Both the position numbers and the translations under genes were made by a program. Below, piece after piece: positions 1-5,639 of a DNA stretch of 5,639 bases. Under the pieces are notes generated by a model. The model ran no database searches. It was not told the DNA's origin and was given only the letters and a program-made list of their open reading frames with translations. Source of the DNA: an uncultured Eubacteriales bacterium (GTDB lineage Bacteria > Bacillota > Clostridia > Oscillospirales > Oscillospiraceae); NCBI GenBank assembly GCA_902475515.1, contig CABSAB010000111.1, forward strand, positions 1 to 5,639, written 5' to 3'. The number at the start of each line of letters is the position of its first letter. Within the stretch, counting starts at the first letter, position 1.

Positions 1-46
1 GTGTGATCCAGGGGGGCATGATCCCCAAGATCCAGTGCTGTGTGGA
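1..46 (+). repeat. Inverted repeat, left arm: antiparallel copy of an argB fragment
   Basis: These 46 bases are the exact reverse complement of 225-270. On the plus strand they read in the argB sense direction and encode part of its VIQGGMIPKIQCCV stretch. Identity stops abruptly at base 47. On the left it runs to the window edge, so the true repeat may be longer. There are no flanking target duplications or transposase remains. Most likely a fold-back chimera at a contig end; a real inverted duplication is the alternative. Confidence 0.9.
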
Positions 47-115
47 TCATCCTTTCCAAGGAGAACAAGCCGCAAAACGGCAAACTCAATCGTGCCGCAG
101 GCACACCAATTTCAT
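47..115 (-). other. Spacer downstream of argB, probable start of the next gene's leader
   Basis: 69 nt between the argB stop and the inverted-repeat junction, with no gene. On the minus strand it has two small GC hairpins (a 5-bp stem at 92-104 and a 4-bp one further on) without a following T-run, so no terminator is called. It then reaches a purine-rich GGAAAGG that would serve as an SD for a following gene. In many arg operons argD comes next, but the sequence switches to the argB repeat at base 46, so no start codon and coding frame of that kind can be seen. Confidence 0.4.
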
Positions 116-979
116 TCAATATATCATCGTGCCTGCACCGGCATCGGTGAACAACTCGATCAGCACCGAGTGCTCGATGCGCCCGTCCAGAATATGCGTG
201 CGGGTCACGCCGCCGTGAACAGCCTCCACACAGCACTGGATCTTGGGGATCATGCCCCCCTGGATCACACCCTCCTGGATCAGCGCCGGGACCTCCGCCG
301 TGGTGCACTTGGAGATCAGCGAATCGGGGTCGTTCACATCCCGCATCAGCCCCAGCACATCCGTGAGGATAATGAGCTTCTCCGCTCCCAGGGCCGAGGC
401 GATCTGGGCGGCGGCAGTGTCGGCGTTGATATTGTAGCACTTCTCGCCGTCCGCTCCGGCGGCCACTGTGGAGATCACGGGGATATACCCGGCCTTCAGC
501 ACATCGGTGATGGGGGCGGTATCAATGTCCGTAATGGTGCCCACCAAGCCGTAGTCATAGCCGTCGTCCGCTTTTTTCACCGCCCGAATCATGTGGCTGT
601 CCATACCGGAAAGCCCCATGGCCCGGCCGCCGAACTCATTGATGAGGGATACCAAGTCCTTGTTCACCTTGCCGCAGAGCACCTGCTGGACAACGTCCAT
701 GGTCTCCGGGTCCGTATAACGGAGGCCGTTGACAAACACGCCCTCTTTGCCGATCTGCTTCAGCATGGCCGAGATCTCCGGCCCGCCGCCGTGGACCACC
801 ACCACATGGATGCCCACCATGGAAAGCAGCACGATATCCGAGATCACCGCCCGGCGGAGATTTTCGCTGACCATGGCGTTTCCGCCGTATTTCACCACCA
901 CGGTCTTGCCGTTGAAGGCACGGATATAGGGCAGGGCCTCGCTGAGCACCCTGGCCCGGTCCATATGACTTAAACTCAT
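116..979 (-). CDS. argB: Acetylglutamate kinase, arginine-sensitive type
   Basis: Cytosolic amino-acid-kinase-family enzyme that uses ATP to phosphorylate N-acetylglutamate, the committed step before ArgC. It has 287 residues, complete. Visible motifs are the phosphate-binding lysine and glycines in VKYGGNAM (29-36, Lys30), VHGGGP (62-67), the acetylglutamate-binding arginine in FVNGLRYTD (82-90, Arg87), NINADTAA (183-190), ILTDV (204-208) and GGMIPK (241-246). About 22 residues precede the first beta strand, containing LSEALPYIRAF. This matches the mobile N-terminal helix of hexameric, arginine-inhibited kinases, and the C-terminus ends in GAGTMIY, as in that group. Feedback inhibition by arginine is therefore likely (inferred). 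Start 979 has an SD (AAGGAAG, 987-993) 7 nt away. The gene lies 14 nt after argJ. Part of it (225-270) is repeated in inverted form at 1-46. Confidence 0.97.
   Translation of the reverse strand: MSLSHMDRARVLSEALPYIRAFNGKTVVVKYGGNAMVSENLRRAVISDIVLLSMVGIHVVVVHGGGPEISAMLKQIGKEGVFVNGLRYTDPETMDVVQQVLCGKVNKDLVSLINEFGGRAMGLSGMDSHMIRAVKKADDGYDYGLVGTITDIDTAPITDVLKAGYIPVISTVAAGADGEKCYNINADTAAAQIASALGAEKLIILTDVLGLMRDVNDPDSLISKCTTAEVPALIQEGVIQGGMIPKIQCCVEAVHGGVTRTHILDGRIEHSVLIELFTDAGAGTMIY
225..270 (-). repeat. Inverted repeat, right arm, inside argB
   Basis: This is the intact argB counterpart of bases 1-46, perfectly complementary over 46 bp with a 178-bp spacer (47-224). It encodes argB residues around 237-251, including the GGMIPK motif, and fits the surrounding reading frame. 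This is the original copy and 1-46 is the displaced one. Confidence 0.9.
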
Positions 980-986
980 TGTATTT

Positions 987-993
987 CTTCCTT
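987..993 (-). promoter_or_regulatory. Shine-Dalgarno site of argB
   Basis: AAGGAAG on the minus strand, 7 nt before ATG 979 and directly after the argJ TAA (994-996). It supports ATG 979 over the internal in-frame ATG five codons later. Confidence 0.75.
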
Positions 994-2214
994 TTAGGTT
1001 CTGTAATCGCCGTTGATCTTCACATAGTCATAGGTGAGGTCGCAGCCCCAGGCCGTGGCGCTGTGCTCGCCTTCGTTGACATTCACCCGGATCTCCACCT
1101 GGGGCTCCAGGAGGATCTTCTTGGCCAGGTCCTCGTCAAAACTGAGGCCCTCGCCGGCCTTGCACACGGGGATCTCCCCGGCGGCGGAGGCAAAGGCCAC
1201 ATCTACATACTCGGGGCGGAAGGGTGCCCGGGAGTAGCCCATGGCACAGATCACACGGCCCCAGTTGGCATCGGCCCCAAACATAGCGGCCTTCACCAGG
1301 CTGGAACGGATGATCTCCATAGCCAGCTTCTCAGCGGCCTCCTCGCTGCGGGAGCCGGATACCGTACAGGAAACCAGCTTCGTGGCGCCCTCGCCGTCTC
1401 CGGCGATCATCTTAGCCAGCTCGGTGCAGACGTAACGGAGCGCCCCCAGGAACACCTCGTAGTCCTCGTTTTTCCAGTCAATGAGGGTGTTTTCTGCCGC
1501 GCCGGAGGCCAGGACACAGCAGGTGTCGTTGGTGGAGGTGTCGCCGTCCACGCTGACCCGGTTGAAGGTGACCTTGGTGGTCTCATAAAGCGCGCTCTGG
1601 AGCACATCGGAGGTGATGGCACAGTCCGTGGTCAGGAACGCCAGCATGGTACCCATGTTGGGATGGATCATGCCGGAGCCCTTGGCAATGCCGCCCAGAC
1701 GCACCTCTTTTCCGTCCAGTTCAAAGGACACGGCGATCTCCTTGGGCCGGGTGTCCGTGGTCATAATGGCGTTTGCCGCCTCCGCGGAGCCATCCCGGCT
1801 CAGCAGCGATGCCAGCGTGGGACAGGCGTTTTCGATACAGCTTACGTTCAGGGTCTGTCCGATGACGCCCGTAGAGGCCACGATGAAGTCCTCCGGCTGG
1901 AGGCCCGTCGCCGCAGCGGCGGCTTCGGCCATTTTCACGGCATTCTCATGGCCCATGGGGGCGCAGGCGTTGGCGTTGCCGGAGTTTGCAATGACGCCCC
2001 GGGCCACGCCGTTTTCCAAGTGTTCCATGGTCACATAAATCGGCGCCGCCTTGACCCGGTTCATGGTGTACACCCCCGCCGCAGCGGCCTCAGTGTCGCA
2101 GAGGATCATGGCCAGGTCGTTCTTCTTGGGATCGCTCCCCTCCTTGACCCCCGCATGGATGCCGGAGGCCCGGAAGCCCTTTGCGGCAGTGACGCCGCCA
2201 GTAATGATTTTCAT
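994..2214 (-). CDS. argJ: Glutamate N-acetyltransferase / ornithine acetyltransferase
   Basis: Cytosolic enzyme that transfers the acetyl group of N-acetylornithine to glutamate, releasing ornithine and regenerating N-acetylglutamate. Some ArgJ proteins also use acetyl-CoA; sequence alone does not settle which type this is. It has 406 residues, the usual length. ArgJ is made as one chain that cuts itself in front of a conserved threonine, which becomes the nucleophile; here that is Thr189 in KGSGMIHPNMGTML (178-191). Cleavage would give alpha (1-188) and beta (189-406) chains. Other marks are the oxyanion-hole region ASTGVIG (113-119), DTSTNDT (225-231), GDGEGATK (272-279) and ANWGR (316-320). 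The frame is open to an ATG at 2256, but that overlaps the acyltransferase end and lacks family similarity. ATG 2214, with a strong SD 6 nt away, starts MKIITGGVTAAKGF, the family N-terminus. It precedes argB by 14 nt. Confidence 0.97.
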   Translation of the reverse strand: MKIITGGVTAAKGFRASGIHAGVKEGSDPKKNDLAMILCDTEAAAAGVYTMNRVKAAPIYVTMEHLENGVARGVIANSGNANACAPMGHENAVKMAEAAAAATGLQPEDFIVASTGVIGQTLNVSCIENACPTLASLLSRDGSAEAANAIMTTDTRPKEIAVSFELDGKEVRLGGIAKGSGMIHPNMGTMLAFLTTDCAITSDVLQSALYETTKVTFNRVSVDGDTSTNDTCCVLASGAAENTLIDWKNEDYEVFLGALRYVCTELAKMIAGDGEGATKLVSCTVSGSRSEEAAEKLAMEIIRSSLVKAAMFGADANWGRVICAMGYSRAPFRPEYVDVAFASAAGEIPVCKAGEGLSFDEDLAKKILLEPQVEIRVNVNEGEHSATAWGCDLTYDYVKINGDYRT

Positions 2215-2220
2215 ACGATA

Positions 2221-2227
2221 TCCTCCC
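2221..2227 (-). promoter_or_regulatory. Shine-Dalgarno site deciding the argJ start
   Basis: GGGAGGA on the minus strand, 6 nt before ATG 2214 and inside the short gap after the acyltransferase stop (2237). It is the strongest ribosome site in the window and favours ATG 2214 over the in-frame ATG at 2256. Confidence 0.85.
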
Positions 2228-2236
2228 GAAACGCGC

Positions 2237-3334
2237 TCAGGCTGCCCGGAGCGCATGATATTTCTTCATAACGAACCGTCCCAGATAGGTAAGGCCCATG
2301 GACCCTGCCGCCGCCAAAAGGAGACGGGGCACCGAGAACAGGAACCACTCCGGGGTGGATAGCTCCGGCTGCGCGCCCACAAGGTGCGCCCAGATCCGGT
2401 TGTAGTAGGTGATAATGGTGCGGTGCAGCGCCAAAATGGGGATGGTGTTCTGTCCCAGCACCAAAAAGATACGGGACCATCGGAACCGTTCCAACAGCCG
2501 GCACAGCCGCAGAAGGACGCAGGGCCCCAGGATGCCGCCCACAAAGTAGATCAGCACTCCCCAATCCCCGTGGGGGCCATAGGCGCTCATGAGCATGGAG
2601 GTGGACATGGCATCGTTCCAAATGCCGATGGCAAGCACTGCCCCGGCCATGAGAAGATAGCACACCGGTTCCAGCCACTTCCGCTGCCACTGCCGCTCCA
2701 GCAGGTCCTTTTGGCGGATGCCGTAGCCCGCGGCCATCAGCGCCGCTGCCAGGAAGCAGTTGCTCCCGTTCCAGGGGAGCCGCAATGGCAGGTGGTTCAA
2801 AGCCACCGTAAGGATCAGACAGGGCAGGATCATGTACAGGAGCTTCCAACCGAATTTCCGCCGGAGCCAAAACATCAGCAAAAACGCCGCCGAGGCCGTG
2901 ACCATGGCCGTCAGGAACCACATGGGGTAGTTGTACTGGGTAAAATAGTTCAGCAGCGTGCCGCTCTGGTCGCTGAAAAGAATCTGACCCTCGGAGTAAA
3001 ATACCCCAAAGATGTGCTTGCCGATCTGCTTCACGGTTTCCCGGGTCTGGGGGCCGAAATAGGGCGCCCAGTCCAGAATATACAGCACCATCAGCGCTGC
3101 GTTGTAGCCAAAATAGGGCTGCAACAGGGGCCGCGCCCGCTTTTTGAGCTGGAGGGTGTAGGGTTCATCCTTATCCTTCCACAAAAAGCCCGCTGTCAGA
3201 AAAAACAGGGGGATCAGCAGGACATAGCCCACCGTACCCGTATAGGGCGCGCCGTCGGCGTGGACGGATATGATCCAGAGCATGGCGATGCCCTTGGCGA
3301 TGTCTAAGTAGTCCTTGCGCTTCTTTTCAGCCAT
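2237..3334 (-). CDS. Membrane acyltransferase, family 3 (O-acetyltransferase-like)
   Basis: Polytopic inner-membrane protein of 365 residues resembling acyltransferase family 3 (the OatA/WecH/NolL-type fold, COG3594-like). Members usually move acetyl or other acyl groups onto sugars, peptidoglycan or other envelope components. The N-terminus shows the family opening, a basic stretch then YLDIAKGIAMLW (9-20) and a histidine in SVHADG (His25). Next come PLFFLTAGFLW (42-52), YPMWFLTAMV (136-145) and, near the C-terminus, LGQNTIPILALHRTI (293-307, His304), all typical of the family. About ten hydrophobic segments can be drawn: near 12-26, 34-52, 72-90, 136-157, 163-180, 193-207, 221-240, 258-279, 286-313 and 330-353. 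No SGNH or other extracellular domain is fused. It sits between argC (29 nt upstream) and argJ (22 nt downstream) on the same strand, so it is probably co-transcribed. It is not a known arginine-pathway enzyme; its acceptor cannot be told from sequence. Family call is firm, substrate unknown. Confidence 0.88.
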   Translation of the reverse strand: MAEKKRKDYLDIAKGIAMLWIISVHADGAPYTGTVGYVLLIPLFFLTAGFLWKDKDEPYTLQLKKRARPLLQPYFGYNAALMVLYILDWAPYFGPQTRETVKQIGKHIFGVFYSEGQILFSDQSGTLLNYFTQYNYPMWFLTAMVTASAAFLLMFWLRRKFGWKLLYMILPCLILTVALNHLPLRLPWNGSNCFLAAALMAAGYGIRQKDLLERQWQRKWLEPVCYLLMAGAVLAIGIWNDAMSTSMLMSAYGPHGDWGVLIYFVGGILGPCVLLRLCRLLERFRWSRIFLVLGQNTIPILALHRTIITYYNRIWAHLVGAQPELSTPEWFLFSVPRLLLAAAGSMGLTYLGRFVMKKYHALRAA

Positions 3335-3364
3335 AAAATCACGCTTCTTTCAGGGCGATTTTAT
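3333..3364 (-). promoter_or_regulatory. Hairpin over the acyltransferase start site
   Basis: On the mRNA (minus strand) an 8-nt arm, AUAAAAUC (3364-3357), is perfectly complementary to GAUUUUAU (3340-3333). The stem continues inward with a G-U pair, a C-G pair, one C-C mismatch, and C-G and U-A pairs, closing a 6-nt loop GAAAGA (3351-3346). The A and U of the acyltransferase AUG (3334-3333) lie in the stem, while the weak SD-like GAAAGAAG (3351-3344) is mostly in the loop. The hairpin begins at the last base of the argC stop codon, an arrangement suited to translational coupling. There is no U-run after it, so it is not a terminator. Function is inferred from the fold only. Confidence 0.45.
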
Positions 3365-4305
3365 CATAATCCGGCACCTTCGTCCACACCCATCATAATG
3401 TTTAGATTTTGTACGGCGGCGCCGGAAGCGCCTTTTCCGAGGTTGTCGAACTGGGCGGCGACCATGGCCTGGCGGGGGTTTCCGCAGACGTAGATGTACA
3501 GATCATTGCTCCCCACCACATTGTTGCTGCCCAAAAATCCGTCGAGGGCCCGGTCGCCGCCCTGGAGGGGAGCAATGTGGATGTTCCGCTGCCCGGCATA
3601 AAACTCCGTGTAGGCCTTGTGCAGTCCCTCCAGCGTCCCGCCGTGGTGCAAAAGGTCCAGATGCAGCGGAGCCGTCACCAGCATCCCCTGGGGGAAGTCG
3701 CAGACAATGGGGCAAAAGATCGGGGTCCTGCTCAGGCCGCAGACCTGCGTCATCTCGGGAATATGCTTGTGGGCAAGGTTCAGCCCGTAGTGCCGGGGCG
3801 AATCGTACTCCACGCTTCGCTCCGGGGACTCATACTGTCCGATCATCTTCTTGCCGCCGCCGGTATAGCCCGTCAGGGAGTGGACTGCCAGGGGATAGTC
3901 CGGGGGCAGGATGCCCATTTTCACCAGGGGATAGATCAGCGCGATAAACCCCGTGGCATGGCACCCGGGATTCGCCACAAACTGCGCCGTTTCAATGGCC
4001 GCCCGGTGCTCGCTGGATAGCTCAGAAAATCCGTAGGCCCATGCCGGGTCCGTCCGGTGGGCAGTAGAGGCATCGATGATGCGGGTGTGGTCATTTTCCA
4101 CCATGGCCGCCGCTTCGATGGCCGCGTGATCCGGCAGACACAGAAACACAAAATCCGCGCTGTTGATGGCGTCCTTCCTTGCGGCGGGGTCTTTTTTCAG
4201 TTCCTCCGGCAGGGTGAGCAGCTCGATATCCTCCCGCTGCTCCATACGGCCCTCGATCTGGAGGCCCGTGGTACCCGCCCGGCCGTCAATAAATACCTTT
4301 GTCAT
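3364..4305 (-). CDS. argC: N-acetyl-gamma-glutamyl-phosphate reductase, short (type 2) form
   Basis: NADPH-dependent cytosolic enzyme that reduces N-acetylglutamyl phosphate to N-acetylglutamate semialdehyde, the step after ArgB. It has 313 residues. The N-terminal Rossmann loop reads GRAGTTGLQ (8-16). The catalytic cysteine is Cys115 in NPGCHATG (112-119), and the active-site histidine is in HKHIPE (179-184). The C-terminal helix DNLGKGASGAAVQNLN (287-302) is characteristic. The length, the G-R-A-G-T-T-G loop and the SLTGYTGGGKKM segment fit the shorter 'type 2/uncommon' ArgC family rather than the roughly 345-residue classical form. The same frame is open upstream to 4695, but that part overlaps argH and has no ArgC similarity. 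The start at 4305 is chosen because it begins right at the Rossmann strand and has an SD at 4314-4318. It follows argH by 11 nt and is followed by the acyltransferase. Confidence 0.96.
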   Translation of the reverse strand: MTKVFIDGRAGTTGLQIEGRMEQREDIELLTLPEELKKDPAARKDAINSADFVFLCLPDHAAIEAAAMVENDHTRIIDASTAHRTDPAWAYGFSELSSEHRAAIETAQFVANPGCHATGFIALIYPLVKMGILPPDYPLAVHSLTGYTGGGKKMIGQYESPERSVEYDSPRHYGLNLAHKHIPEMTQVCGLSRTPIFCPIVCDFPQGMLVTAPLHLDLLHHGGTLEGLHKAYTEFYAGQRNIHIAPLQGGDRALDGFLGSNNVVGSNDLYIYVCGNPRQAMVAAQFDNLGKGASGAAVQNLNIMMGVDEGAGL

Positions 4306-4313
4306 TGTATGTA

Positions 4314-4318
4314 CCCTC
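4314..4318 (-). promoter_or_regulatory. Shine-Dalgarno site of argC
   Basis: GAGGG on the minus strand, 8 nt before the argC ATG. It overlaps the argH TGA stop (4317-4319), so ribosomes finishing argH are placed directly at the argC start. This supports 4305 over the much longer open frame upstream. Confidence 0.75.
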
Positions 4319-5639
4319 AGTTCTTGTTCCGCTGATCCACGAATTCCTGCATATAGGTGATCTGCCGCAGGACCTCCTCCTCGGCGGGCCCGCCCATGAC
4401 CTTCCGGGCGCTGACGCAGGTATTGAGCGCCAGGGCGTCGTAGATATCTCCGTCGAACAGACCCGACACCGCCCGGAAATCCCGGAGGGTCAGGGTGTCC
4501 AGCGTATCTCCGGACTTCAGGCAGTTGTTCACCAGCCGGCCCACGATCATGTAGGCCTCCCGGAAAGGCATGCCCTTCCGGGTCAGGTAGTCGGCACAGT
4601 CCGTGGCGTTGATGAAGCCGCCGGAGGCCGCCCGCTGCATGTTCTTGGGCAGCACCGTCATGGTCTTCAGCATAGCGGAAAATACGGGAATGCACAGCTC
4701 CACCGTGTCGATGGCGTCGAATACGGGCTCCTTGTCCTCCTGCATGTCCTTGTTATAGGCCAGGGGGAGGCCCTTCATGACGGTGAGCAGGGTGATGAGG
4801 CTGCCGTAGACCCGGCCCGTCTTGCCCCGCACCAGCTCCGCCACATCGGGATTCTTCTTCTGGGGCATAATGGAGGAGCCTGTGGAATAGGCATCGTCCA
4901 TCTCCACAAACTTGAACTCCCAGGAGCACCAGAGGATGATCTCCTCGGAGAACCGGCTCAGGTGCATCATGAGAATGGAACAGGCCGAGAGGAATTCCAG
5001 GGCGAAATCCCGGTCAGATACGGAATCCATGGAGTTTTCCGTGGGCTTCTTGAAGCCCAGCAGCTCCGCTGTCCGCCACCGGTCAATGGGATAGGAGGAG
5101 GTTGCCAGCGCACCGGCTCCCAGGGGGCACTCATCCATACGCTCCAGGCAGTCCTCCAGCCGGGTAATGTCCCGGCGGATCATGTTGGCATAGGCCATCA
5201 TGTAGTGGGCAAAGGTGGTGGGCTGGGCCCGCTGCAGGTGCGTGTAGCCGGGCATGACGGTCTTGGTATTTTCCTTGGCCTTGTTGATGAGCACCTGCTC
5301 CAGCTCCAGCAGCATATTCATAATCTTGGGGATCTCCTGCTTCACATACAGGCGGAAATCCACCGCCACCTGGTCATTCCGGCTGCGGCCCGTGTGCAGG
5401 CGCTTGCCGTTCGGCCCGATGCGCTCGGTAAGCAGCGCTTCGATGTTCATATGGATATCCTCGTTTTCCAGGGAGAATTCCACGTTCCCGTTTTCGATAT
5501 CCTCCAAAATGGCGGAGAGGCCATTCAAGATGGCCTCCGCCTCCTCCTTGGCAATGACGCCCTGCTCCCCCAGCATGGTGGCATGGGCCATGGAGCCTTG
5601 GATGTCCTGCCGGTACATCCGCTCGTCAAAGAGGGATTT
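4317..5639 (-). CDS. argH: Argininosuccinate lyase, 5' end cut by window edge
   Basis: Cytosolic lyase that splits argininosuccinate into arginine and fumarate, the last step of arginine synthesis. It belongs to the fumarase/aspartase superfamily and is normally a homotetramer with active sites built from three subunits. 440 residues are visible. The reading frame stays open to the window edge and its first seven codons (KSLFDER) read directly into the family's MYRQDIQGS segment. Compared with the usual length of about 460, roughly 20 N-terminal residues are missing. Numbering visible residues, the conserved blocks are EDIHMNIE (60-67), TGRSRNDQ (83-90), GYTHLQRAQPTT (131-142, with the active-site His134) and the superfamily signature GSSIMPQKKNP (254-264), whose serine pair lies on the catalytic loop. 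The C-terminal ATDCADYLTRKGMPFREAY block is also typical. No catalytic block is missing. It is the first visible gene of the operon and ends 11 nt before argC. Confidence 0.97.
   Translation of the reverse strand, partial: KSLFDERMYRQDIQGSMAHATMLGEQGVIAKEEAEAILNGLSAILEDIENGNVEFSLENEDIHMNIEALLTERIGPNGKRLHTGRSRNDQVAVDFRLYVKQEIPKIMNMLLELEQVLINKAKENTKTVMPGYTHLQRAQPTTFAHYMMAYANMIRRDITRLEDCLERMDECPLGAGALATSSYPIDRWRTAELLGFKKPTENSMDSVSDRDFALEFLSACSILMMHLSRFSEEIILWCSWEFKFVEMDDAYSTGSSIMPQKKNPDVAELVRGKTGRVYGSLITLLTVMKGLPLAYNKDMQEDKEPVFDAIDTVELCIPVFSAMLKTMTVLPKNMQRAASGGFINATDCADYLTRKGMPFREAYMIVGRLVNNCLKSGDTLDTLTLRDFRAVSGLFDGDIYDALALNTCVSARKVMGGPAEEEVLRQITYMQEFVDQRNKN

Noticed and set aside
70..104. Possible terminator made of two small hairpins after argB
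   Set aside because: Stems are only 4-5 bp and no T-run follows on the minus strand.
86..115. Mini-ORF of nine codons starting directly after the argB stop (minus strand)
   Set aside because: No SD of its own, too short to judge, and no similarity to known leader peptides.
105..125. Possible ArgR operator half-site (ATTCA near the argB stop)
   Set aside because: Only one half of the palindrome is present and it lies downstream of the operon genes rather than at a promoter.
3..218. Plus-strand frame beginning MIQGGMIPKIQCCV, suggesting a second argB copy
   Set aside because: Only the first 46 bases match argB. The rest is spacer and antisense argB, so it is the inverted-repeat arm and not a gene.
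2211..2921. A 236-residue minus-strand frame across the acyltransferase/argJ boundary
   Set aside because: Out of frame with the clear acyltransferase, composition of a shadow frame (Pro, His, Gly and Arg rich), no motif.
35..4020. Long open frames on the plus strand opposite argB (35-973), argJ (979-2271), the acyltransferase (2384-3307) and argC (3409-4020)
   Set aside because: Their translations are rich in His, Gly, Asp and Arg with no recognisable domain. They are antisense shadows expected where GC-rich codon use removes stop codons, and the minus-strand genes explain the sequence fully.
4306..4695. Upstream in-frame extension of argC that would make a 443-residue protein
   Set aside because: It overlaps the argH C-terminus in another frame, has no ArgC similarity, and ATG 4305 has its own SD and begins at the Rossmann strand.

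Overview
The window is a GC-rich bacterial segment holding one tightly packed arginine-biosynthesis operon, entirely on the minus strand (transcribed right to left). The gene order in the direction of transcription is argH (start cut off by the right edge), argC, a family-3 membrane acyltransferase, argJ, argB. Intergenic gaps are only about 11, 29, 22 and 14 nt, and most starts have a Shine-Dalgarno (SD) sequence. This points to a single polycistronic mRNA whose promoter lies to the right of the window. The protein sequences, GC-rich codon usage and arg clustering suggest a gut-type member of the Clostridia (Oscillospiraceae/Ruminococcaceae-like). That is an impression from sequence style, not a database result.

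The arginine genes fit one pathway. ArgB phosphorylates N-acetylglutamate, and ArgC reduces the acyl phosphate to the semialdehyde. An aminotransferase (ArgD, not in the window) makes N-acetylornithine, and ArgJ moves the acetyl group back to glutamate, giving ornithine and recycling acetylglutamate. ArgH performs the last step, splitting argininosuccinate into arginine and fumarate. The presence of ArgJ implies the cyclic, acetyl-recycling version of the pathway. ArgB has the N-terminal extension typical of arginine-inhibited kinases, the usual control point of that version. ArgC is of the short 'type 2' form.

The one gene that does not belong to the pathway is the roughly 10-helix acyltransferase between argC and argJ (2237-3334). 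Its start codon lies in a predicted mRNA hairpin that begins at the last base of the argC stop codon, so its translation may be coupled to that of argC.

The left end is odd. Bases 1-46 are an exact inverted copy of an internal piece of argB (225-270). Between the repeat and the argB stop is about 70 nt of what looks like ordinary downstream spacer, and no argD follows. The most economical explanation is a fold-back assembly or amplification chimera at a contig end. A real inverted duplication cannot be excluded from this sequence.

I see no RNA gene, CRISPR array, insertion sequence, convincing ArgR operator or intrinsic terminator. Nothing supports a wholly new system. The acyltransferase inside the arg operon, its start-site hairpin and the inverted repeat are the points that deserve a second look.
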